From NCBI GenBank assembly GCA_003415625.1, contig PYIU01000002.1, positions 3,348,001 to 3,412,000 of the forward strand: DNA of 64,000 bases. The letters are read 5' to 3'. Below, piece after piece: positions 46,266 through 58,358 of the stretch. How positions within the stretch are numbered: position 1 is the first letter of the stretch; every line of letters begins with the position of its first letter. The DNA is from Aquanectria penicillioides. Taxonomy: Eukaryota > Ascomycota > Sordariomycetes > Hypocreales > Nectriaceae. The position numbers and the translations under genes are program-made. The notes beneath the pieces were generated by a model. That model was given only the letters and a program-made list of their open reading frames with translations. It did not search any database and was not told where the DNA came from.

Positions 46266-49200
46266 GCCAACTGGTGGGTAAGATTAGCTGAGGAAAAGGC
46301 AGACGGCCGCAATAGAAGGGAAGTGGAGACCACGACATACGTATGGGCGGCAGTGATACCGGACAGCGAAAATGGCCGAGACGGAGATTTTCAAGGGTTG
46401 GTCTCTTCTTTGGATTGTCGATCCTAGGCTTCTGGGCAATTCAATTCTACCTTGGGTGATCCGAGATCAAGGTTCAGTCTCGGCGTGCTGAGCAATGGTC
46501 CAAAGTTGTCTTGGCAAGAGTTAGCCAGAGACGGGCCCAAGATTTTAAAGTTAGGCACCTGCGGGATTTTGCCCCGTTTACTTGAAATAACAGAGGCATT
46601 GTGGGCGTAACTGTGGGTCGCGCACCCTTATAACTAGGGATTTCCGTTACCGATAATTAACTGGAGGACTTGATGCCAAGAAATGAAGTGGTTTTACCCC
46701 TCCCCAAAAGCGTTCTTGACTTGGATCCGGGAACGATTCAAAATTACATCCTCTCGGCCTATTTCAATGCATCAGGAAAGAAATTTTTTTTGTTCCGTAG
46801 GGAATAAACCTACAATGACTTTGTTTCGGATGGAAGATATGACTCCTGGACGGAAGTAAAAAATGCCAAGAGTTTGCCACTTGGAAATGCAACTACGAAG
46901 TGAGCTAGCGATAGCCTTCCCTGCAAGCAAATCAAGGACTCGTTTGGGTCAAGAACAATCGTCACCACCTCAGAAAAACGTCAAATGCTACGGACTATAA
47001 GGCATGAAGGCGATGACGAGCTGCCAACATTTGAACTTATGACACTATAGGCCGACACTGGAGTGCGCGTAGACTCCCCAATTTCGTCTCTAGTTAGTTG
47101 ATTGCATGAAGAGGTAAGCATCCACGCAACATGTACCATGGCCGGGCCGGTGTGGGGCGAGGTCGGATGGCTGACGGATCCGGACCCGACGATGGACGCG
47201 GGGATGCAGGACAGGATGAGGACGGGGCCGGTGCCGCATTCTCCCACGACAGTTGCGGATGCGTGCGGCAATTGATTGGGCCAAGGGATATTGTGTGCGT
47301 GGAGAATCGAGGCATGAGTGTTCAACGGGCAGAGACGGCCTTCAGTCCAATGGATGTGAGGAAATAAGCGTTCTCGTGGTATCCGCAGATGCATTGTCGC
47401 TCAATTCAAGCATCAACAAGGAGGCATACAGGCAGGTCTTGAAAAGTCGATCATGGTCGCAGCAAACTCGGAGTTTCGGACTTGTGCGACGAGAAAAAGG
47501 CAGTTGATACGAGACAAGCCGACGCACAGGGTCAACAGGGCAGACCGACCAGACTCGGTCGGCCATCGCCGCCTGCGCCTTTGCGAGGGTGTGATAATGC
47601 TTGCATCCGAGTTTGCGGGGAAGTGGGGGGTGGGGGTGGACGATGGTTCTGCACATGGCTGCGTCGCAGACGTTTCGAAGGCTTGATCATGTGGACAGCG
47701 ATATCGGATGGACTCGGAGGACAGTTGCATGGGCCATGTTGGAATGGAAGTAGGAGGTTGATCTCACTGTGAAGGCTATTCTGCTAATTACCGCCGAGAA
47801 TGAAATGAGATGGCAGGGTTGGTCAAAGTGCACGCGCATTGTCCATCCCCCCCCCCCCCATCACCAAGGGATGACTCGGGAGAGTTACCCATTGTACGAG
47901 ATGTATGACGCAGTCAAGGGTCATCAGCTGCCGGGACCACACGAACATCCCGATCTCAATGCACGATACGTACCTAGTAACAAGGCATGTGCGATCTCGA
48001 AAATGCGTCATGGACCACCGAACCATTAGAGGATAGCAGAAGGATCCTAGTTGAGATGCGATTCTTCCCTCCACCCGCAGGCGACAGCTTCCCCCTGTCC
48101 GGTCGCAAGCGCAAAGAGCACCCACCTGGTCAGCGTCACCGGCAGCGCGGTGATGCAGGAGGTCAAGGTATCCCTATCCTGTATCATGCACCACCAAGCT
48201 TTTGCTGGGGGCGGGCTATGAGCTCCCCCACCTACATGGGTGGTGGACTGGACACGGGGCGAGGGGGAGAAGCAGGATCGAGGCAGACGACATGGAAACT
48301 CCCTCACACTCACACTCACACGCACAAGGGGTCTGGTGAAGGGTGCGGTGAAGGGTGTTTGCGAGAAGCGGTCAGCGGACGGGAATGATTCAAGACAGAT
48401 GACGGGGGTGGCATGAAATGGGATTGATGAAATTGACAGAGTTTGAGCGCATGAAAGTCGAATTGAGGGGTGGGCACGGTCAGCGTCACTCGGATTACTC
48501 AAGTGGAGGGAACCTTTTAGGTATTAGTCTAGAGCGGGAGTGACAGGAGGAGCAGGCGCCTAAATTTCCACCTCATCGTCACTCACCCCCGCCTCTAACG
48601 AGCTATGTTGCATATCGGCTTTTACAGAAGAGGCATGGAGAGTAGCGGGCAAGGTTATAGTAGCAGGAGTGTGGGGAAAGGAGGAGGAGGAAAATGAGAC
48701 GGCGCAAAGTTGAGATGAAGAATGGACGAACCATGACTGAGGCGGGTATAATGACCAACTTGGTGATGCTACAGTCTGGACTCTTTGGCTTCATTTCAAC
48801 TGGGCATGGAAGCCTCCGCCTTGGGAAGCCGCAGGCTGCATGATACAGGCTATACTCACTATTCCCTTGTGGCAAAGCAAAGCGAAGCAAAACAAGGCAA
48901 GGCAAGGCAAGGCAAGGCAAGGCAAGGCAAGGCAAGGCAAGGCAGTGTCTCGAGACAGAGCCTGGTCCAGGAGGTCTTGGAGGAGGCAATGACCCATCCG
49001 GCGGGGTCCGGTGGCCGGGAGCTGCCTGCTGCAACCCTCCAACTTTTGGCGTCCAGTCAGTGCCGTCGCAATTTTTGCATTTTGCATGCCCTTGTTGCTT
49101 CTGAGCGGCGCCATCGGCAAAGGGGACGAGGGGTTTTGATTTCCACTTAAAAAAAAAAAAAATTCCTTGCCGTTCAGCCTATTGTTGTTTTTGTTGTTGT

Positions 49201-50051
49201 TTTCGCTGTCGGGGGTGGTTGTTGTTGTGGTTAATCTACCAGTTCCGATATCATGAATACAATTGTTTATTACTCCAACCACTGCCTGTTTTGACCTCGG
49301 TGTCCGCTTTCACCTTGGTCGCCTTGCCATCTGGTTGATTAGAGATATACCATTAACAATGGCAATTTCCAATTCCATCAAGCAGATAATGCTCGATATT
49401 TTCGCTTTTTTCTCATGCGAGCACGTACATGGGTGCCATCCGGCAGTGCGGTGACCCCACCCCGTCCCCGGCGGCGGCGTCGACGGACCCAGACCGTATC
49501 GGGGACTTTGCAGCCCAAAACATGCCCAAGCGGCGGAAGCAGGGCAGGGAGAAGGGGCAGGAAGAAAAAAATTGCAGGCTCCCACACTTTTGGCCACCTT
49601 GGCGCATCCGGTCAACCCCGACCCACTCCAGAGCGTCTCCGGCGCTGACCTCCCCACTGATCTCTCCACTGTGACCACACCACACACGCTACAGCACACG
49701 CGCTACACACCACATCAACACCTCGCACACACACCTACGGTCGGGGCATAGAGAAGGTAAGGGTGTCCTGAGAGCCTGCCGCTTTCAAATCCAAGTCTAA
49801 AATTCGCCCACAGCCAGCGCCCTTCGTACCAACTCTGCCTCGCCTCCCGCCGCCTCCAACCCTTCCGTCATCTTGATCATTTTTTGTCTTTTATCCCTCG
49901 CCCTTCTCCTCTTTTCAGCTTCTCGACCTGCCCACTGTCTTCCATCTTCACCACCCATACCCACGTCCATCTTCTGATGACCTGGCTAAGAGGAACTGTT
50001 CATCCTCACTTTCACCGCTCCACATAGAAATACTTTCCCACCTTCAAAGGA
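46266..50051. other. 3.8-kb intergenic region between divergent genes
   Basis: No gene seen. Contains a C-run near 47847-47857, CACACT repeats near 48303-48325, a GGCAA pentanucleotide array at 48896-48944, an A-run near 49149-49162 and TTGTTG repeats near 49182-49202. 49700-50051 is the C-rich leader of the next gene. Confidence 0.5.
48896..48944. repeat. (GGCAA)n pentanucleotide tandem repeat
   Basis: Nine perfect GGCAA units plus a partial one, preceded by degenerate GCAAA/GCGAA units from about 48871. Confidence 0.95.
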
Positions 50052-50747
50052 ATGGAGAGTCTCCAGCTTTCGCAAGTCCTCGCCGACCTTAGCAACCTCG
50101 GTGCTGCTGTATGTCATGCCAACCTCGACACCGCCCACCCACACTCCCACCTCGCTTCCCTTGTTTTCCCCTTGTTTCCCCATACTTACGTTCGTTTCTT
50201 CTCAAATCTAGGAGCCCGAAGCTGCAGCCGCCATCGTCAACGCCAACACCCCCGTCGTCCAGATTACACAAACCGGACGCTCCCCCTCTGACGACCCAGT
50301 CGCCTCCTCCGTGTCCTCTCACCAGCGTCGCCCCTCCGGCCTTCAACGTGCCTTTTCCTCAGACGGAAAGTTTGACAAGTTCGGTCGTCGTATCCTCATA
50401 AACTCGCCCTCCCGCTCTGGGTCTGCCGCCAACTCCATCCCTGGCACCCCGCGACGTGGAGACTCTGATGTGAGTTGAATACCGCCTTGCATGGCTGACG
50501 TTGGACTTGACCGCTGACCACCGCCGCACAGTTCGAAGACGAAGCCGAACGAGCCGCCACCCTGATCGCCCTTTATGATATCCGATCCAAACTCAAGCAG
50601 CAAGACAACAGCAGCCTCATCAGGGCCCGCGAGAAGATCAATGCCATTGCCGCCAAGCAGCAGTTCCAGCACGCTGCTGAACGCAACATGAAGACTTCCG
50701 ACCAACTCCGCCGCAACCGATACTCCTTTCCCAAGGCCGGTCTCTAA
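50052..50747 (+). CDS. small hypothetical protein, helical C-terminus
   Basis: Three exons (50052-50108, 50212-50469, 50532-50747) with clean GT-AG introns, all phase 0, give 176 residues. I do not recognise the family. Residues 1-20 (MESLQLSQVLADLSNLGAA) look helical. The middle is Ser/Pro/Arg-rich and disordered, with RRPSG, RILINSPSRSGS and GTPRRGDSD that resemble phosphorylation sites. The C-terminal 72 residues (FEDEAERAATLIALYDIRSKLKQQ onward) are strongly charged and likely a long helix or coiled coil, ending RRNRYSFPKAGL. The perfect frame retention over three exons argues for a real gene. No signal peptide or membrane helix, so probably cytosolic or nuclear. Confidence 0.8.
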
Positions 50748-53472
50748 ACTTACCCCGCAACATCAACACATTTTCTCAATGCGACTCAACCAACGAATTA
50801 CGACCGATTTCCTCAGTTTATGAACAAGAGAAGGGTGTTGAGGTGTCTTTGGTTATTCATTTGATATTTCGCAATGGCGGCGTTTTCCGGAAGCAAAAAA
50901 ATAAATGCGTCGTCTGCGTATAGGCGGTGGATCTGACCTACTACGTACACGTGTAATCGTCGGGTTCCGACATTAAAGAATAGGTGCTGGTGACGTAGGT
51001 CGGCGTACCTTGGGTCGCCAGCAAAGGATACCTTTTTATATGGGAGGGACAAGGACAGGATAAGAGCCTAGAATACACGGCTGGAAACGGCAGAGCCCTT
51101 CCGGCTGGCTCGGAGTCGGTATCACAGATGCCGTGCGGGGAGGGGGAGGCTGAGAGGATGACGACGACGTGTGTGCTGCAAAGTTCGTATTCCAGCCTGT
51201 TGTTATCAGGCTTCTCGCCTACGGATTGCTTTTGTTTCTTGAGTTCGATAGCACGTATGCATGTACCACGGCACAGCAATTGATCACGATGTTCTCTCTT
51301 GAGGTGATTGTCCAGCGTTAGCTTTCGTCTGGGTTTAAGTAGAATGTTTGTCACAGCCGAATTGTGGAGTGTGATGTCAATGCCTGATGAGCGGTTGACT
51401 GAAATTAGGGATATGACAAGGTCCCGACAGGGTGGCGGCGTGCCGGATTCGGGACAGCAGGTTCTCTTGGTTACACATAGGTGGTACAGACAGTACCTAC
51501 ATTGGTTATGATTCGTTATATGCCCAGAGATTATGATGAGGTTTGTCAGGTGGTGTACCATGGAAATGTGAGCCGCAGTGGGAGCAGGACAGCATCGAGT
51601 GGAGTGAGGTTGGTCACGGTCCATTCAGGATTGCAGGCTTGTCACAGCACAGCAACGTAGCAACACGACAAGGCACATTTGAATCACGTTCTAGAAGCAT
51701 GCACCCGGCGAGCTGCAGGCCCCCATCTGTCCTGAGCTCGGTGACCGATTGTCAGCAAAACACCTGGCGATGGAGGTCGTCAGTCCGCCTCGGTGACGAC
51801 ATAAGCCGGGGGTGGAGCCCGGGCTGGTTGGCCGGGTTTTCCGCGATCTCGCTTTTTTGTTCCGCTGGGCTTCTGGGGGGTGGATTGGCAGCGCCACAAG
51901 CACAAGGCCCCAGAAAGGCGAAGCATGGGATCCTGTGTGGCACCATGTGGGGAGATGGGACGACGATTGTGAGGCTGAGCCGGCAGGTGTTGGGGTTCGT
52001 CAAAGCTACAGCCGGCGTCGGTTTGACAGCTTCTGCAACAGATGAACAGTCGGTTATAAGCTCGCTGGCCGAGCAGTTTGTTGCCTGGAGACTTGGGGAC
52101 CTGCCCTGAGGCGCATTTGCACGCCCTCGGGTAAGTAAGATCCGTCGGGTCTTGGCTCTTGTCGATAAGGAATTGAAACAGAGCCACCAAACCAACGACA
52201 GTGGAATCGATCTCTGGCCGTATCGGGGGGAGGGAGTTGTGGGGCGGAGCAGTCGCAAGTCCTGTGTGCTGGATGGTAGGGATTGCATAGGCGAGACACC
52301 ATGTGATACAGAACGAAGGTGAGTGATGACCATTGATTGATACACAAATACAAGAAAGGAGGAAGCAGAAAGTGTAGCACACAACACACATGAACGAGAA
52401 GAAAAATGAAATGAAAAAAAAAAAAAAAAAAAAAAAAAAACTTTTCAAAATTGGCACAAACGCATTGAACAATGCACCCAGGATCGAAATCTTCCAACAC
52501 GCGAGGGTGGGTTTACTGTGCCGCATGCTCCAACTCAGTCGCCAAGACACCAAGACAACAGCACGACCGGCTACGTCAATCGTCAACCCACACTCCATCA
52601 CACATGCTACAGCTGATTTGCTGCCATCCCAACTCTCCCCCAGCACAGCCACTGGGCGGGAAGCATCTGATGGAATGCCGAGACACTGAAGAGGGGGCGC
52701 GCAGACCCAGGTTCGGCGTGCTCTGCCACGCCACCTATGTACACGGAGCCGATTCTGCCACCCATGCACACACACACACACACACAGATGGGACTGTGCT
52801 GTTGGCCGCATTGCTAACTTATCGTACCTTGCACGTTTTAGCACCAAGACTGCTGCTGCTCCTGCTGCCAAGGTCGCGCCGCTGTCCCTAGTTGGGCGTT
52901 GTCGGACCCTCCTGGCACAGACTCATTTGATATAGAGCCCACTGGCTGCCTCTTCCGCTCAGCCTTCGCCCGTGGCTGAATCTTGCTTCCTGCCATCTCT
53001 CTGCGTCTCGTTTCCCGTGCGCCTTTATTTCTCTCTCCTTCTTCATCCATCATTCCTCTCATCCACCATCCACCATCCACCATTTTCCCATCCTATTCGA
53101 CGCTGCCCTTGAAAGCGTCGTTCGTCGCAGGATTCATCCCAGCTGCAGTCAAAACTCAGCTGCCGACAAGGGACCATTTAGCTCGCACGGCCGGTCTAGA
53201 CCAGTCCACCACTGCCAGCCTGGGCCCACGCTTATTTCATAACCCAAACTTGCGACCGCCGCCCTACGCCGGGCATTATTACGCCGACTTACGTTAGATT
53301 GGGTAACCTTGGCTAGCTGTCGCCAAACAAAAGAAGCGTGACCACACCTGAGCAGCCACCACGAAACCTTGGCTCAATTTCCCTCTTCCATCGCCAGAAA
53401 ACCCAAACCATCCAAACAAAGCCAGTTCGCCAATCGCCGAAGCGCCTCCGTCGCGTTTTCATCACTCCAACA
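50748..53472. other. intergenic region
   Basis: No gene seen despite several overlapping short frames. Contains an A27 run at 52414-52440, an ACAC tract near 52767-52786, and CCATCCACC repeats near 53061-53083. The last 200 bases are the leader of the RCR-like gene. Confidence 0.5.
52414..52440. repeat. poly(A) run of 27
   Basis: Uninterrupted A homopolymer preceded by GAAGAAAAATGAAATG. No recognisable element body is attached on either side. Confidence 0.85.
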
Positions 53473-53852
53473 ATGGCGCCTGTCGAAGATCTCGCCAAGC
53501 GATACATTTACTACACATGCCCGTCCGGATGGACTCTCCGCGGCACCACATGTTACCGCAATAGCTGGTACAATTGGGGACGATGGGTCGTTTTGGCCAT
53601 CGCCATCGGCTTGGGTCTGGTCGTCCTCTTCTCCTGCCTGTGAGTAATGCCCTTGTTTTCAAATGCGGATTCGTTCCGCGCTACTGCAACGAAGCTTGTT
53701 CCTGACATCACATGCGCTTCGCAGACTTGTCGCCCGTCGCCGTCGCCGTCGTGGTGTTGCGCCCATGTACGGCACCGGATGGATGGCGCCCCAGGCAGGC
53801 CAGAAGTGGGATAACCAACAACCGCCAAACGGCACTCAGATGTACGACTACA

Positions 53853-53889
<37 letters not shown>

Positions 53890-54132
53890 GGGCTACAACC
53901 CCAACTACCCCCCTCAGGGCCAGCCTGCATACGGCGCATACCCCCGGCTCCTCCTCCTCCTACCTACGGACAGCAGCAGCAGCCCAGTACACCGGCACCA
54001 CCTTCAACACCAACGATGGCTACTACGGCACTGCCGCTACTGGCGGTCAGCAGCAGGGTGTCCAGCCTCCTCAGGGCACCTACCAGCGTGAGGAGACGTA
54101 CGCTCCCCCAGGGACCTCCCCCTGGCAAGTAA
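53473..54132 (+). CDS. RCR-like single-pass membrane protein (apparent frameshifts near C-terminus)
   Basis: Exon 1 (53473-53639) and exon 2 (from 53725) join in phase. Visible: MAPVEDLAKRYIYYTCPSGW, a Cys-containing luminal segment, one membrane helix (RWVVLAIAIGLGLVVLFSCL), a cytosolic RRRRRR stop-transfer, then Gln/Tyr/Pro-rich sequence with a long CAG-encoded poly-Gln run (53858-53887). This matches fungal RCR proteins (chitin deposition, Congo red resistance, endosome-vacuole traffic in yeast). From 53941 the frame changes: a C5 run (53941-53945) and a CCC at 53983-53985 each look one base short, after which QYTGTTFNTNDGYYG is read. A further shift near 54100 would give the family-like ending PPPGK at 54132. 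Read as written, the last frame ends at 54149. Confidence 0.75.
53858..53887 (+). repeat. CAG trinucleotide repeat (poly-Gln)
   Basis: Ten or so CAG codons in frame inside the RCR-like gene; a candidate site for length variation. Confidence 0.85.
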
Positions 54133-56846
54133 AGGACACTGGTGGGTGATTAGAGGGAGCTATCAATGAAGGGCAATGGGATCAGAAAGTTTTGTGAAGA
54201 CGGATGCCAGTAATGAGGCGTTTCAGCTCCGAATAATGATGTGAAAGGTGTATAGGGGACCTGGTATACCCGCGACTCGACGGTCCAGGAAATCTATACG
54301 GTGGGCATGCCGATCAAAGAGGAAATAAAGATAATAGGACTAGACACATCCAGGTGAAGAAGAGGAGGATCGAAGAACCTCAGTTGATGGATATGTTCGG
54401 GATGTATATCAATTTTTGGAACTTCGTTTCAATGTTCATAGGACGGACTACTACTCAATGATGACGCAGTTTATCGGCATGTCATGGCCTCTTTTTTTCT
54501 TCGCATGAAATGAGGCCCACCAATGAATCAAGGCTGCTGCAACCGACGCCACAGCTAAGTCAAGCAACTCGATCGATGCCTTTAGGGATGCAGTAGCCCG
54601 ACGGGCGTGGTTTCAAATGCTAAAGGCTTCGACTCCCGCGTATGTGGCTTGCTTGACAGGTTCTCTCGACTTTCAGGCGACTGTTGAAACACGGCCCATA
54701 ATCAGCCACAGTAAGCGTCGTCAAACGGCTGTCGCCAAGATGCTTTTGATTCGCGAATACCAGTATTGGCTGAGAGCGATTTGTTCCTGCGCCAAAAAAA
54801 AAAAAAAAAAAAACGGGTGGTGCACATCTCGCTGGAAGCCTTCTCTCTCGCCTTGTTGGGTCGCACTGCGCAATCATCAATAGGCATTGCATCTCAATTT
54901 TCCCCCCAAATAGCAGCAGCAGTCTAGGCTTGTTGCAGGATGGTTGGGCGCCCTGGCGAGAAACCCAACAATAAGACAGAAAAAGAGGGCATAAGTAAAC
55001 AGAATTGCATCAGGGCGGACCCTGCACTCTCTGTATGAATCATCCAGTAATCAGGATGGGTGACCCTGTCATTTCGCGAATCCTCCAAACCTACGGGCCC
55101 CTGGCTTACACGGGCCTAGCCCCTAAGGAACAGTGGCAGAGGGCCTTGGACAGAGTAGCATTGAGGTGGACATGCGAGGTTTTTTTCTTTCTTTTTCTTT
55201 TCTTTTTTTTTTTTTTAACTTTCTGTGGTGAATTCTTCTTTTTTAAAAACTTTCAGCTCCCAGAGAAAGAGGGGACACGGCAGATACTTTTGACTATCAC
55301 AATAAGGGTAATTTCCCCAGACGTGCAGAGATGTGCAGAAACTGCAGATCGCGATGGATGGTCAAAGTGGGTTTCGTCTCGTTTGGGGAGGGAACGCGAT
55401 TTGCAACTGTGCAGCTCAGCCCGGACCACTGGATGGACCCTCGCGAGAACTTCTCAAACGCGGGACTTTGCACATCCTTGACCCTCGGGACACTGTCGTC
55501 ACTGATGAATTGAAGAAGGACCAGAAAGCCCTATGCGTTCGCATGTGCCCGTAATCAAGGCCAGATGCATTGAAATAGAACCGCTGACGGTGTTTCTTGC
55601 TTGATCCTTTTTAGGGGAGCGAGCAAACCCCCTGCGCTGCTGGTCTCTCGTATCCTGCGATCCTTTTGTGCCACTCGACGTTGCGACCGGTTACGAAGTA
55701 CGAGGAGGGCAGGCTGTGCGCCACGTGTCCGAGCATCCAATGGCCGGGAACGACATGTTCTTTGTCGTCCGTTACCTCTAGTTCTCTCTTTTTCAGCGAG
55801 CCGCATCCCTCAGTGATATCATCCTGCTCAACAGAAACCTCCCGCCTCCCTCAATCTTGAACAGTCCAGCCCTCGAGCGTCATCTCAAAAGTGGAGCGAC
55901 GGGCTGGGGCGGCGCTGTTTTTCTACCCACCAGTTGACGTGCACCTCCGGAGCGTGCTGGTGGCAAAAAAGGGTCACACGCTGTGGGACCCAAGGCTGCA
56001 CGCCGGCACTCGATCGCTGCAAGTCCCTCTAATCCGCCTGCAGTTTCACTGTTTCAGCGCTACTGATAGGGGTTAGCCGAGTGGCCAGGCTCTGAAGTGA
56101 CCCCAGTTGGCCTAGCTCCAGGCCGATCCAGCGGCCCCATTTCCCCTGGCCCCCTGCCAAGCTCGACTCTCCCAGCGCCATTGGCGGGGGTTCCTTCCCT
56201 CGCGCGACCCGACCGTTCCTTTCCCACCGGGCTTTCTGCCACTCAACTCTCAATCCTCACTCACACTCACTCAAACCATTCCAAGGGGGCGAAGCTGATC
56301 CGTCGTTGCAACACGGCCACCCGCCTCTGGCGTCTTGTCTCTCTTTTGAACAATCTCACTCTTTCCTGGCGCGAGCGTCCCTTCACTTTATCCAGCATTC
56401 TGTTAACTGTCTATTTTTTTGGTCTTTTTGCTCAGCACCAACCTCAGTCTCTCGAAACCCTTCGGCTCGTCGCTCCCTCCATCCTCACGCATCGTCGCGC
56501 CCATTCATTCATACAACCAACGTCCACTACCGGCACGTCCAGACGAACCACGGCTATCCTCTCCCTTTCGGGACATACTCGTACACAGAGATTCGCCAGT
56601 CATTCAAATACCGACGACTTGCGAGAGATATATTGCCTCCTGTGCGACGCCACACACATATCCATAATTCCATCCGGCTGGAACGTGCGATAAAAAGGGT
56701 CCCAGCCGACACCTGAAACAAAACTCCCCTTTGGAACCATTTGCGTCACTCGCTATCGCCGCGAAACTTATCAGCTCTTCTTCCTTCTTTCCCGTCAGCC
56801 ATCTCGCGCCTTTCGGGTATAGTTGGAGGAGCAGAGAGGCGACACG
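54133..56846. other. intergenic region
   Basis: No gene seen. Contains an A-run near 54796-54813, T-rich tracts at 55180-55240, and a C/T-rich leader at about 56200-56846 upstream of the fibroin-3-like gene. A GTTAGCCGAGTGG string at 56072-56084 recalls a tRNA D-arm but no tRNA fold follows. Confidence 0.5.
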
Positions 56847-58358
56847 ATGCCTTCAATCGACGTCGCCATGGCCCGGAGCGTCCAGGGGAGCACCCTCGAG
56901 AAATTGAGGAACGCTGTGGCCCAGGGTGTTGCCGCTGGTCTGACACAGAGAAGTTCGGATGCCTCGCAAAAAATCACCGATATCAAGACGGCTCTTTCGA
57001 GTTGGGATAACTGCATGGCAGTTGCCTGTGCAAGTACGTATCTCCCCGTCTCCTTGACCTCCACCCCGCTGACTCTTCATTAGATGGCCCGTAATTGGCA
57101 TCATTGTGGTCGGTGGTCTCATCATCTTCAGTATTGTCTGGTGCATCATTCGCTGCTGTTGCTGCGGCCTCTCGTGCTGCTGCAACTGCTGCCAATGTCT
57201 GAAGTGCTGCGGTAACTGCTGCGGTTGTTGCGATCCTCCAGGCGACCGCAAGCACAAACATCTTGACGATCCTTACGCCCCCGAAACCAACCATCATGCC
57301 TACCGGTCAGAGCACCTATGCAGGCCCCCGCTCCCCAGGCGTCAAACACCCAATTCGCCCCCAGACCCAACATTGGAATGAGCCTCCAAAATACGCCGAG
57401 TTTGAGGTTCGCTCAGGCAAGCATGACAACGAAGATGCCCTCCCCGAGATGCCTACTATGGAAAAGGCCGAGACACGACCAAAGTCGGTCTACACGACGA
57501 TGTCGAGCTAGACCAGCTCAAGAAGTCGCCAATCCAGGAACAACAGCAGTATGGCATGATGAACGGTACCCCCTCCGCTATGCCACAGGGACGAAGCCCT
57601 TACAGCCAGCAGCAGGGCAACCACAGCGGTTATTCAATCAGCAGAGTCAAGCCCCTGACCCTTATTCACCCATTGACAAGGGTTACGGATATCATGTAAA
57701 CAACGGAGATGCCTATGGCCATGATGATGTCTACGCAGCTGGTGCCGTCGGTGGTGCACCGATGGGCCGACACTCTCCTGCCCAGAACTACAACGGATAC
57801 GGCCAAACCCAGGCAGATCAGGGCTACGGCCAAACCCACGCCGATCAGGGATATGGCCAGTCCCATGCTGATCATGGAGACTACGACAACTACTCCAATG
57901 GAGCTCAGGGCTACGGCGCGAGACAATCCCCTGGTCCAAGCCGCACTCCAGTTCCTCAAAACGACATGAATGGATATGGGTACGGAGTTGCCCCCTCGCG
58001 GTCTCCAGCTCCCCAGAGCGCCTACGACGACTACAACAACCAGGCCGCCCGGAAAACCCCAGCCCTCCCAGGTGGCTACGACGACTATAACCAGGCTACT
58101 CGCAGAACCCCAGCCCCTCAGGACAACTTCGGCTACGGTCACCAGAATCAGCAAGGATACGACAGCCACCGTAACTCCCCTGCTCCCGAAGCTCACTACG
58201 GCTCTCGACCTGTTCCCCAGAGACAGTATCCCCAAACGGACGGGCCTCGATCACCCCTGAACAACAACGCAGGCTTCGACTTCAACTCAGGCGCCACACG
58301 GCCTGGACAATCACCTACCACTGAATCATACCCTGGATACAAGGCCTACCAACCTTAA
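56847..58358 (+). CDS. fibroin-3-related Cys-rich membrane protein (multiple apparent frameshifts)
   Basis: Exon 1 (56847-57033) encodes MPSIDVAMARSVQGSTLEKL and a helical segment ending SSWDNCMAVACA. Exon 2 starts at 57084 with (K)WPVIGIIVVGGLIIFSIVW, a membrane helix, followed by an extreme Cys cluster (CIIRCCCCGLSCCCNCC, then CLKCCGNCCGCCD). The rest is Pro/Gln/Gly/Tyr-rich, with EPPKYAEFEV and repeated GYGQTxADQ and RTPAPQ units. This order fits the fungal 'fibroin-3 related' family, whose function is unknown. The Cys cluster next to the helix suggests palmitoylation. Reading the whole protein needs about five single-base corrections (near 57084, 57273, 57500, 57625 and at another point between), more than in any other gene here, so true degeneration is possible. 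Confidence 0.7.

Noticed and set aside
51780..52871. 363-codon minus-strand frame in the intergenic region
   Set aside because: It spans the A27 run and an AC microsatellite, giving poly-Phe and VCVCV stretches. No domain or splice structure supports it.
53830..54149. RCR-like gene as a true pseudogene
   Set aside because: Breaks fall at C runs beside an intact reading of the remaining family-like sequence, matching the error pattern elsewhere. Kept as a coding gene.
56065..56110. tRNA-like D-arm string GTTAGCCGAGTGG
   Set aside because: No matching acceptor stem, anticodon arm or T-loop (GGTTCRANTCC) follows at the right spacing.
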